A stretch of DNA of 64,000 bases from Chryseosolibacter sp964493505 (GTDB taxonomy: Bacteria > Bacteroidota > Bacteroidia > Cytophagales > Cyclobacteriaceae): NCBI GenBank assembly GCA_964493505.1, contig CAZBNP010000012.1, positions 1 through 64,000 on the forward strand, given 5' to 3'. Under the pieces are notes generated by a model. It worked only from the letters and a program-made list of their open reading frames with translations. It did no database searches and was not told the DNA's origin. A program made the position numbers and the translations under genes. Shown here one piece after another: positions 42,360 to 50,225 of the stretch (position 1 is the first letter of the stretch; every line of letters starts with the position of its first letter).

Positions 42360-44483
42360 ATGAAGAAAGGGTATCTGGCGGGGGTTTTGATTTATTTTTT
42401 TTGTTTTCCACTTTATGCCCAGACAAATACATCTGAGGCGATAGAGATCATTTCTGAAAATTTATTGAATCAGAGAATAAAGGGACGTGATATGTCCCGA
42501 TCTGGTAGCGAAGCAGTTTCGTGGAGTGAAAAGTTATTGGCAGACGGCAGCTGGGAGGATATAGACTATAGTAGTAAAGAACGAGGTGCCTGGTCGCCGG
42601 CCAGCCACATAAGGCGTATCCGGCAGATGGCTCAGGCTTACATGGTGAACCCGGGAGAGTACCCTCAGCTTCACTCAAGAATCGAGAAGGCGGTGCTTTA
42701 CTGGATCAACAGAACGCCGGAGCCGAAAAGTGATAACTGGTGGTTTGAGACAATCGGGTTGCCTACTGATATAGGCTACACACTTTTATTCATGACAAAG
42801 ACGCCTCTGCCACTGTCTGACCAGGCGGTTGATGGCCTTTTGACCTGGATGAAGAAAAGCCGCAAGATCGAAACGCAAACCACTACAGAGTTGAACCGGA
42901 TGCTCGCGATAGGGTTGCACTACATTTTGAGAGGATGTGTCACCAACGACGAGAGTCTCATCAGGGTCGCTGTCGGATATGTAAATCAAATGATGGAGCC
43001 CGAATCGGGATTCACGGGGATACAGGGTGATTATTCATTTCATGCCCACGGGCCCCAGCTTTATATGCATGGATATGGCACCACTTTCCTGCAACGCATA
43101 GCGGAATTTTCAGAGATTCTGTCTGGCAGTTCCTATACTCTTTCCAAGACGAATTTTCAGGAAGTGATAAATTTCCTGCACACCAGCTTTTTTAAAGTTG
43201 CGAGAGGTGCATACATAGATTATACAGTACTCGGCAGGAACGTTGCGCGGGCGGGGAACATAAACGCAGGCCGTCGACTTGCTCCGATTTTAAGAGACTA
43301 TAAGCAACTTGATGACCCCGATCGGCTAAACGATTACGAAACAGCGATCGCGAGATTTTCCGGTGAGAAGAGCGCGGATTATGGAATAGAGCCGGAGCAC
43401 CTTCAACTTTGGTCTTCCGATTATACCGCTAATATCCGGCCGGGGTATTTTGTTGGACTGAGGATGGTGTCTACCCGAACAGTAAAGCCGGAAAGAGGAA
43501 ATGGAGAAAACCTGCTTGAACATTTTAGAGGAAACGGAGCTATATCTATCATGGTCAGGGGAAATGAGTATGAGAATATATTTCCTGTTTGGAAATGGAA
43601 TCAAATCCCCGGAACAACAACTCCGGCACTTGAGGATGTTTCGGATCAGCCGGAGTGGTTCTTTAATAAAGGAAAGACGGATTTCGTGGGTGGAGTGAGC
43701 GACGGACAATACGGAGCCGCTGCCTATGATATGGATGACTATGATACACAAGCCCGGAAATCATGGTTCTTCTTCGATCGCTATTTTGTCTGCCTGGGAG
43801 CGGGAATAACCAGTTCCAATGATGCTCCGGTATTTACAACGATCAATCAAAGTTTGTCGAAGGGAGGAGTTGAGCTTGAGCATGATGATGAAGATGGGGT
43901 TTCCGGGAATGATAGCATTTGGACAAACATCAGCGTGTCGGCGGTCAGAAATGATGAAGTCGGATACTACTTTCCCGATGGTGAGACTGTGCAGATATCG
44001 AACGTTCACCAGGAAGGATCATGGAAAAAGATCAATGTTAACCTCTCCGATAACAAGATCAGCGAACGCGTCTTTACCATGAGTATTGACCATGGTCGCC
44101 ACCCCGTCGATGCTTCCTATACGTATTCTGTCTGGCCCGGAATCAGATCCATAAAGGAAATACGGCCCGACCGTACAGTGATCTTGAGCAATTCAAAAAA
44201 GGTTCAGGCAGTTTACGATCGCGGTAGCGATGTGTGCCAGATCGTGTTTTACGAACCCGGAACACTTTCTTTTGAAGGTGATAGCGTAACGGTCGATAAG
44301 CCTTGCGTTGTTTTGATTCGAAATGTGAAGAGTAACGCACCGGGCATTTATGTTGCTGATCCGACACAAAAATCGGCGGAAATAGTAATCAAGGTGGAAA
44401 GAATAGGTGTAAATTATCAGGAGGTATTGCGCTGCGAGTTGCCTCAGGGAAAACTGGCAGGTAAGAGTGTCAGGGTAAATTGA
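42360..44483 (+). CDS. Polysaccharide lyase family 8-like (hyaluronate/chondroitin/xanthan lyase fold)
   Basis: About 707 residues with a signal peptide (MKKGYLAGVLIYFFCFPLYA). The N-terminal (alpha/alpha) toroid holds the PL8 active site: Asn126 in DNWWFETIGLPTDI, His230 and Tyr239 in DYSFHAHGPQLYMHGYG, and the conserved Arg region GRNVARAG. The His-Tyr spacing of nine residues equals that in studied PL8 enzymes. The C-terminal half (~350-700) is the beta-sandwich (AISIMVRGNEYENIF, WFFFDRYFVCLGAGI). The reaction is beta-elimination next to a uronic acid, giving an unsaturated product. The ATG at 42360 is chosen because it starts the signal peptide. Substrate is unknown: xanthan-like side-chain glycans are as plausible as glycosaminoglycans. 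Confidence 0.87.
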   Translation: MKKGYLAGVLIYFFCFPLYAQTNTSEAIEIISENLLNQRIKGRDMSRSGSEAVSWSEKLLADGSWEDIDYSSKERGAWSPASHIRRIRQMAQAYMVNPGEYPQLHSRIEKAVLYWINRTPEPKSDNWWFETIGLPTDIGYTLLFMTKTPLPLSDQAVDGLLTWMKKSRKIETQTTTELNRMLAIGLHYILRGCVTNDESLIRVAVGYVNQMMEPESGFTGIQGDYSFHAHGPQLYMHGYGTTFLQRIAEFSEILSGSSYTLSKTNFQEVINFLHTSFFKVARGAYIDYTVLGRNVARAGNINAGRRLAPILRDYKQLDDPDRLNDYETAIARFSGEKSADYGIEPEHLQLWSSDYTANIRPGYFVGLRMVSTRTVKPERGNGENLLEHFRGNGAISIMVRGNEYENIFPVWKWNQIPGTTTPALEDVSDQPEWFFNKGKTDFVGGVSDGQYGAAAYDMDDYDTQARKSWFFFDRYFVCLGAGITSSNDAPVFTTINQSLSKGGVELEHDDEDGVSGNDSIWTNISVSAVRNDEVGYYFPDGETVQISNVHQEGSWKKINVNLSDNKISERVFTMSIDHGRHPVDASYTYSVWPGIRSIKEIRPDRTVILSNSKKVQAVYDRGSDVCQIVFYEPGTLSFEGDSVTVDKPCVVLIRNVKSNAPGIYVADPTQKSAEIVIKVERIGVNYQEVLRCELPQGKLAGKSVRVN

Positions 44484-44539
44484 AGGCCACTCTGTGAGTA
44501 AAATTGTTGTTTATTGTTCATCATTAAAAAACCAGGGAA

Positions 44540-45574
44540 ATGAATAAGTTGAATCGGAGATTTTTTGTCAGGAACTCCATGTTGGGAGTTGGAGTTCTGG
44601 GGGCTTCCCCTGTGTTGGCGTCGATGAATAGTGAAGATCGGGATACTAAGAATAGTAGTGACAGAATGGTGTGGGTAGCGTCACTTACACAGGAAGGAAT
44701 TAAAGGTACCAACTACAAGGAAGCGGTCCAGGCGGCGTTGAAGCAGATGGAGTATGCGCTCCCCTTTTCTCCTGATATTTATTGTTTGCCGGAGGTTTTT
44801 CATGTGGCGAACTTAACAGGATCGAGACCTGCCATAAAAGAGGCTGCCGAGGACGGATCGGGAAATATCGTCGCCCCTTTCAAACAGTTCGCAAAGGAGC
44901 ATTCCTGCTATATAGTCTGTAATGTTTATACTACTCATAAGGGAAAGTACTATAACGCTGCATTGCTGATTGACAGAAAGGGGGAAGTAGTTGGCGAGTA
45001 TCAAAAGACCCGATTGACGGTAAACGAAATGCAAAACGGGTTAACGCCCGGCCCTTTGTCCATCCCTGTATTTAAGACTGATTTTGGTACAATCGGAATT
45101 CAGATTTGTCATGATATACAATGGTCCGATGGCTGGGAACAATTGGCAGCGAAAGGAGCCGAGATCGTTTTCTGGCCTTCCGCTTTTGCCGGGGGACAAA
45201 GAGTGAATATGCGAGCCTGGACCAATCAATATCGCGTTGTATCGAGCACACGAAAAGACACTACTAAGATCTGTGATATTACGGGTGAGGAAATCGCGGT
45301 CACCGGTAACTGGAATCTCTGGGGTGTCTGTGCGCCAATAAACCTGGAGAAGGCGTTTCTTCATAGCTGGCCTTATTCCCGGAAATTCCCGGAAATTCAG
45401 AAGAAATACGGGCGGAAAGTCAACTGCTACTCTTTAAATGAGGAAGAGATATCCGTAATCGAGGTGGTTGCCCCGGGATTGAAGGTGAAGGATATTATGA
45501 AAGAGTTTGGCCTCATCAGTTTTAAAGAGGCATTGAGCGTTGCCGAAGAACAACAGGCCCAACTCAGGGGCTAA
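44540..45574 (+). CDS. Tat-exported carbon-nitrogen hydrolase (nitrilase superfamily)
   Basis: 344 residues. The N-terminus MNKLNRRFFVRNSMLG is a twin-arginine signal, unusual for the normally cytoplasmic nitrilase fold. The catalytic triad is complete: Glu85 in CLPEVF, Lys156 in EYQKTRL, Cys190 in IQICHDI. The rest has the family's alpha-beta-beta-alpha pattern (AKGAEIVFWPSAFAGGQRVNM). It would hydrolyse an amide bond outside the cytoplasm, perhaps an N-acyl or amide group on the glycan handled by the neighbouring lyase, but this is only contextual. AGGGAAA just upstream of the ATG at 44540 supports the start. It follows the PL8-like gene after 56 bases. Confidence 0.88.
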   Translation: MNKLNRRFFVRNSMLGVGVLGASPVLASMNSEDRDTKNSSDRMVWVASLTQEGIKGTNYKEAVQAALKQMEYALPFSPDIYCLPEVFHVANLTGSRPAIKEAAEDGSGNIVAPFKQFAKEHSCYIVCNVYTTHKGKYYNAALLIDRKGEVVGEYQKTRLTVNEMQNGLTPGPLSIPVFKTDFGTIGIQICHDIQWSDGWEQLAAKGAEIVFWPSAFAGGQRVNMRAWTNQYRVVSSTRKDTTKICDITGEEIAVTGNWNLWGVCAPINLEKAFLHSWPYSRKFPEIQKKYGRKVNCYSLNEEEISVIEVVAPGLKVKDIMKEFGLISFKEALSVAEEQQAQLRG

Positions 45575-45613
45575 TGAAGTGACTTGAGCTTCACAGCGAA
45601 AAAAAAGACAATT

Positions 45614-46678
45614 ATGAGCGCAAATTCCTCATTCGATAAGATCTCTCACCCTTTCCAGCTCGGGGGCATCGAAACCGCTGTACTTGACAACGGTGTGGGT
45701 AGGGGTACACGTATCGCATGGGTGAACACAGGCTCCGGTCTTCGCTACAAGGTAGTGATCGATCGCGCCATGGACATCGCCGACGCGGCGTTCAACAGCC
45801 ACAACCTCTCATGGTTGAGCCATACCGGTATTACTCCTCCGGAACCATTTTCTTCGTATGGAAATGACTGGCTTAGAACGTTTGGTGGCGGACTGGTGAC
45901 AACGTGCGGGCTGTCGTATTTCGGCCCGGATGAAGAAGACGAGCATGGCAGCCGTGGCGTTCACGGCCTGATCAGCAATCAGCCTGCGTTCCTGGAGTCT
46001 GTCATCCAGCCTGATCCGGCGCGGGGCAGGATGGATATGAGTATCACCGGCGTAGTAAGGGAAACCCGCATATTTGGACCAAGCCTGGAATTGAAAAGAA
46101 CGATTTCCGGGACGATTGGCCAGCCCGTCATCCGGATTCACGATGAGGTTACCAACTTCGGAAATACCGAGACGCCACACATGATCCTCTACCACTGTAA
46201 TTTCGGATGGCCCTTGCTGGATGAGGGGGTAAATGTTTTGTGGAATGGCTCCTGGCAATCGGATGGAAGCGAAGGGGCCAATCGAATATTCCACAAAGGA
46301 CGGGACTTCAAAACAGGTGTCGCTCCTATCAAAGAACACAGTGGAGGAGGTCAGGCAGTTGCGTTTGTCGATCCCGACGCGGACGCCGCGGGTAACGTTT
46401 CATGCGGCATTCACAACGCGCAACTTGGAATAGCCGTGGCGTTGCATTTTAACAAGAATCAGCTTCCGGTTCTTAGCAACTGGCAACACCTGGGGAGAGG
46501 TGAGTATGTTATGGGACTGGAGCCCGGAACAAATCCTCCTACCGGGCAAGCCGCTGCCAGAAAGGAGCAACGACTTATTTACCTGAAGCCGGGAGAGACG
46601 AGAACCTATGACCTTTCGTTCGAAGTCCTCGCTGAAGGACATCGTATTCGTGAATTTCTAAAACAATACAATCTGTAA
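45614..46678 (+). CDS. DUF4432 family protein (aldose 1-epimerase-like)
   Basis: 354 residues, no signal peptide, so cytoplasmic. The family belongs to the galactose mutarotase-like fold: KVVIDRAMDIADAAFNS, FSSYGNDWLRTFGGGLVTTCGLS, GVHGLISNQPA, VTNFGNTETPHMILYHCNFGWPLL and the sugar-site YVMGLEPGTNPPTG. Members are predicted to act on or bind sugars, with no well-defined reaction. It starts a four-gene cytoplasmic block; the next gene overlaps by one base (TAATG). The ATG at 45614 is preferred over the upstream TTG at 45584. Confidence 0.88.
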   Translation: MSANSSFDKISHPFQLGGIETAVLDNGVGRGTRIAWVNTGSGLRYKVVIDRAMDIADAAFNSHNLSWLSHTGITPPEPFSSYGNDWLRTFGGGLVTTCGLSYFGPDEEDEHGSRGVHGLISNQPAFLESVIQPDPARGRMDMSITGVVRETRIFGPSLELKRTISGTIGQPVIRIHDEVTNFGNTETPHMILYHCNFGWPLLDEGVNVLWNGSWQSDGSEGANRIFHKGRDFKTGVAPIKEHSGGGQAVAFVDPDADAAGNVSCGIHNAQLGIAVALHFNKNQLPVLSNWQHLGRGEYVMGLEPGTNPPTGQAAARKEQRLIYLKPGETRTYDLSFEVLAEGHRIREFLKQYNL

Positions 46679-47907
46679 TGGCAACAAAAGCGACAACAAG
46701 CCTTGCTGAAAAGGCATTGGACCAGGGAAAGGGAATAATACGACTCGCGCCCACCTGGGTGCCGCGTTCATTCTGCGTACCGGGTCGAAGGATCAAGTTA
46801 CACCCCGACGACTACTATGTTCTTGGAGGTATGCGTGGCGGCATCGATGAGCGTTGGTTCTCATCGACCACCCCCGCGAAAAACGGCCCGCTGACCGGCG
46901 AAAACGAGGGGCTCAGTCCTATCGTGGTGAAAGACGGCGCCAGGACGGAGCAGGTCCTGCTGAAGGATGCCGTCGATCATTTGAAGGGCGACCTCATCGG
47001 CGATCGCCTCTGGAAGAAATACGAGAGCTGGCCGATGTATTCCAAGTTCTTCGACAATATGGGACCGCTGCCGCATCACGTTCACGCCAATGACAAGTAT
47101 GCGAAGATGGTAGGTCAGTATGGCAAGCCGGAGGCATACTATTTCCCTCCGCAAGTCAACAACCACGGAGGTGACTTCCCCTATACCTTCTTTGGGATTG
47201 CACCCGGTACTACCAAAGACCAGATCCGCGAATGTCTTGTCAACTTTACAAAGGGCGACAATAAGATAACAAACTTCTCATCGGCCTATCGGCTTGAACC
47301 GGGCACCGGATGGGATGTTCCGCCTGGGTTGCTGCACGCGCCGGGCAGTATGTGTACATACGAGCCACAAAAGGCGTCGGATGTGTTCGCTATGTATCAG
47401 TCGCTCGTAAACGAGGCTATCGTTCCCGAAGAACTGTTGTGGAACGGAACGCCGGCGGACAGGATCGGTGATTTTGATCTGCTCATCGAAGTACTCGATT
47501 GGGATCTCAATATGGATCCGAACATGATGGAGAATCGATTCATGAATCCGATACCTGTGCGCGATGAAGCTGAGATGAAATCGCAGGGCTATCGCGAGAC
47601 ATGGATCTGCTACAGGTCGGCGGATTTCAGCGCGAAAGAGTTAACCGTGGAGCCCGGCGCCACGGTGACGATAAAAGATGCTGCCGCTTATGGAATGATC
47701 ATGATGCAGGGTCGTGGAAAGATGGGCGTGTGGAATATTGAAACACCATCTCTTATCCGCTACGGACAACTGACAAATGATGAATTCTTTGTCAGCGAAA
47801 AGGCGGCGAAGGAAGGTGTGAAGATCGTGAATGAATCAGACACTGATCCTATCGTAATGCTGAAGCACTTCGGTCCCGAAAACCCGGACCTGAATCTCAA
47901 ATCTTGA
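46678..47907 (+). CDS. Cupin protein resembling type I phosphomannose isomerase
   Basis: 409 residues, cytoplasmic. The central part has the metal-site order of type I mannose-6-phosphate isomerases: the His pair in LPHHVHANDKYAKMV, then a Glu in GKPEAYYFPPQ, then a His in the second motif WDVPPGLLHAPGSMCTYEP. A second cupin-like lobe (~320-375) contains VEPGATVTIKDAAAYGMIMMQGRG. Overall similarity to true PMI is low, so aldose-ketose isomerisation or sugar binding is only suggested. The start codon overlaps the DUF4432 stop (TAATG), so the two are co-translated. Confidence 0.75.
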   Translation: MATKATTSLAEKALDQGKGIIRLAPTWVPRSFCVPGRRIKLHPDDYYVLGGMRGGIDERWFSSTTPAKNGPLTGENEGLSPIVVKDGARTEQVLLKDAVDHLKGDLIGDRLWKKYESWPMYSKFFDNMGPLPHHVHANDKYAKMVGQYGKPEAYYFPPQVNNHGGDFPYTFFGIAPGTTKDQIRECLVNFTKGDNKITNFSSAYRLEPGTGWDVPPGLLHAPGSMCTYEPQKASDVFAMYQSLVNEAIVPEELLWNGTPADRIGDFDLLIEVLDWDLNMDPNMMENRFMNPIPVRDEAEMKSQGYRETWICYRSADFSAKELTVEPGATVTIKDAAAYGMIMMQGRGKMGVWNIETPSLIRYGQLTNDEFFVSEKAAKEGVKIVNESDTDPIVMLKHFGPENPDLNLKS

Positions 47908-47931
47908 ATTTTGAATCCTTAAATTTTGACC

Positions 47932-48954
47932 ATGGCTAACACTTTTCCTAAACTCCACAACGCGACCTGGCCGGGTATCGTCGGTAAAGGTCCGGATTCC
48001 GAACCGTCGATCGAATTCGATACACTGTTGAAACTCACCGCTGCCGCGGAAGTCGATGGCGTGAAATTCGATGGCGTAGATCTTGGTCTGCTGGAGCCAC
48101 ATGTTAAGATCGATATGAGTGATGATGATATTAAGAGACTGGGCGACAAAGTCGCTTCGTTCGATCTTGATATCGGGAGTCTCGTCGCACCGGTCTGGGG
48201 CGGCCCCGTTTTGGGCAGCGACGCCGATCGCAAGACGTTTATTGAAATGGTGCGCAAGTCTTGCCACATCGGGAAGGTGTTGCGCGACCATGGTGTGCGT
48301 CCTAACGGCGTTGTCAGGATAGACTCCGCAAGCTCCCCTGAGCAATGGGCAAAAGATCCGGTTAACAACACTAAGCTTATCGCGAAAACCTTCCGCGAGG
48401 CGTGCGATGTGGCTGCTGACTACGGCGAAAAACTCGCTGCTGAAGGTGAGATATGCTGGGGGGGCATGCACAGCTGGAAGAAGATGATCGATACACTCGA
48501 GGCCGTAGACAGACCCAACATTGGTTTTCAGGCCGATATGTCTCACACATTGTTGTATACGATGGGGTACAACGCTCCCGAGGACAGGATCCTTCCGCCG
48601 GATTATGACTGGAAAGATCGCAGCGTGCTGTCAGAGGCACTCAAGACGCTGACCGACGCGCTTCGTCCATGGACAATTGATTTCCATGTTGCGCAGAATG
48701 ATGGAACGGTGTTCGGTAGCGGGTCGCACGACAAGACCGGACGCCATTGTCTCGCAACCGACCCGAACGGCAAACTCGACATTGCCAATGATGCAGGCTA
48801 CTGGCTCCGCGACGAGAATGGAAACGTAACAAAGAAGTTCAATCATATCTGCTGGGATGGGTGTATGTTCCCGAACGATGTGATGATGAAACAACAAACC
48901 TGGAATGACATCCTTGCGGCGATGATTAAGGTGAGGGAGAAACACGGATGGTGA
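47932..48954 (+). CDS. Sugar isomerase/epimerase-like TIM-barrel protein
   Basis: 340 residues of the xylose isomerase-like TIM-barrel superfamily (AP endonuclease family 2). Visible elements are LTAAAEVDGVKFDGVDLGLLEPH, FDLDIGSLVAPVWGG, EICWGGMHSWKKMIDTLEA, NIGFQADMSHTLLY with a likely metal Asp and His, and DFHVAQNDGTVFG. No signal peptide. It sits between the cupin and the Gfo/Idh/MocA oxidoreductase, matching common operons in which an isomerase or epimerase and an oxidoreductase process one sugar or inositol. The ATG at 47932 is chosen over a TTG two codons upstream. Confidence 0.85.
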   Translation: MANTFPKLHNATWPGIVGKGPDSEPSIEFDTLLKLTAAAEVDGVKFDGVDLGLLEPHVKIDMSDDDIKRLGDKVASFDLDIGSLVAPVWGGPVLGSDADRKTFIEMVRKSCHIGKVLRDHGVRPNGVVRIDSASSPEQWAKDPVNNTKLIAKTFREACDVAADYGEKLAAEGEICWGGMHSWKKMIDTLEAVDRPNIGFQADMSHTLLYTMGYNAPEDRILPPDYDWKDRSVLSEALKTLTDALRPWTIDFHVAQNDGTVFGSGSHDKTGRHCLATDPNGKLDIANDAGYWLRDENGNVTKKFNHICWDGCMFPNDVMMKQQTWNDILAAMIKVREKHGW

Positions 48955-49006
48955 GGACCTGGTAGCACCGGCTACTGATCACGAATCCATAAACACTAAG
49001 ACGACT

Positions 49007-50164
49007 ATGGCAAAAAAATCACTTCGTATAGGACTAATCGGCTGCGGCTTCATGGGCCGTACCCACTCAAATGGATACAATCGTGTCCGCAATTTTTTCC
49101 CCGAGCTCCAGTATGTTCCGGAACTTAAGGCGGTTTGCTCGCGCAACCTGGAAAACGTTAAAGCATTTGCCGAACAGTGGGGATACCAGTCGTATGAAAC
49201 CGATTGGAGGAAACTGGTAGAAAGAGATGACATCGATGCGATTGATATTTGTTCACCCAATGATACTCACGCGGAAATTGCGATCGCAGCCGCCGCGAAA
49301 GGTAAGATGATCCTTTGCGAGAAGCCACTGGCACGGTCAGTGGCGGAGGGGATAAGGATGGTGGATGCAATCGAAAAGGCAAAGGTGCCGAATACAGTAT
49401 GGTACAACTACCGTAGAATTCCGGCTGTGACGCTGGCTAAACAGATTATCGAGTCGGGCAAGCTTGGCAAGATCTTTCACTTCCGGGCAAACTTCCTGCA
49501 GGATTGGACAATCAGTCCCGACCTTCCGCAAGGTGGCACCGGCACCTGGCGACTTGATGTAGATGCCGCGGGCTCGGGTGTTACAGGCGACCTGCTGGCT
49601 CATTGCATTGATACCGCGATGTGGCTCAACGGTGCTATCACTGATGTATCGGCAATGACGGAGACCTTCATAAAAGAACGCGTACACGCGGCAACGGGAA
49701 AGAAGCAAAAGGTTGGCATCGACGATGCGTGTATTTTCCATTGCCACTTTGAAAACGGATCGCTTGGCTTGTTCGAGTCGACACGGTATGCGCGCGGTCA
49801 CAAAGCACTGTACACATTTGAAATCAATGGCGAGCATGCGTCGATCCGTTGGGATCTGCACGACATGAACCGCCTGGAGTATTTTGATCACAGCGATGAT
49901 TCTATTGTGCGGGGTTGGCGCTCCATCCTCGTTACGGATGGAGATCAGCCGTATATGAACAGGTGGTGGGTTCCGGGTTTGATTGTAGGTTACGAACATA
50001 CCTTCGTGCATCAGGTTGCGGATTTCCTGAAGGCGCTTGAAGAAGGGAAGGAATGTCATCCGACCTTCAGGGATGCCCTGGAAACACAAAAGGTTTGTGA
50101 AGCTGTGATAGAGTCGGCAAACTCCCGGAGTTGGAAAGATACGGGTGCCAACGCCCTGAAGTAA
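49007..50164 (+). CDS. Gfo/Idh/MocA family NAD(P)-dependent oxidoreductase
   Basis: 385 residues. The Rossmann motif is GLIGCGFMGRTH (residues 9-20) and the catalytic-lysine motif is CEKPLARS (residues ~105-112), both classical for the family. The C-terminal half is the Gfo-type substrate domain (GVTGDLLAHCIDTAMWLNG, with the conserved HxxD). No twin-arginine signal is present, so it is cytoplasmic and would use NAD(H) or NADP(H). Members oxidise or reduce sugars and inositols, including at C3. It is the last gene before a strong terminator. Confidence 0.92.
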   Translation: MAKKSLRIGLIGCGFMGRTHSNGYNRVRNFFPELQYVPELKAVCSRNLENVKAFAEQWGYQSYETDWRKLVERDDIDAIDICSPNDTHAEIAIAAAAKGKMILCEKPLARSVAEGIRMVDAIEKAKVPNTVWYNYRRIPAVTLAKQIIESGKLGKIFHFRANFLQDWTISPDLPQGGTGTWRLDVDAAGSGVTGDLLAHCIDTAMWLNGAITDVSAMTETFIKERVHAATGKKQKVGIDDACIFHCHFENGSLGLFESTRYARGHKALYTFEINGEHASIRWDLHDMNRLEYFDHSDDSIVRGWRSILVTDGDQPYMNRWWVPGLIVGYEHTFVHQVADFLKALEEGKECHPTFRDALETQKVCEAVIESANSRSWKDTGANALK

Positions 50165-50169
50165 GCCCG

Positions 50170-50225
50170 CCACCCCGGCCGGGGAACAGTAATCAGAAAT
50201 TGCTTCCTGGCCGGGATGGTTTTTT
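50170..50225 (+). terminator. Terminator whose T-tract abuts the next start codon
   Basis: Left arm 50170-50186 pairs with right arm 50204-50219 (core CCCGGCC with GGCCGGG) and is followed by six T (50220-50225). The ATG of the next gene begins at 50226. The right arm also contains GGGATGG, the only purine-rich stretch in Shine-Dalgarno position. Confidence 0.75.
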
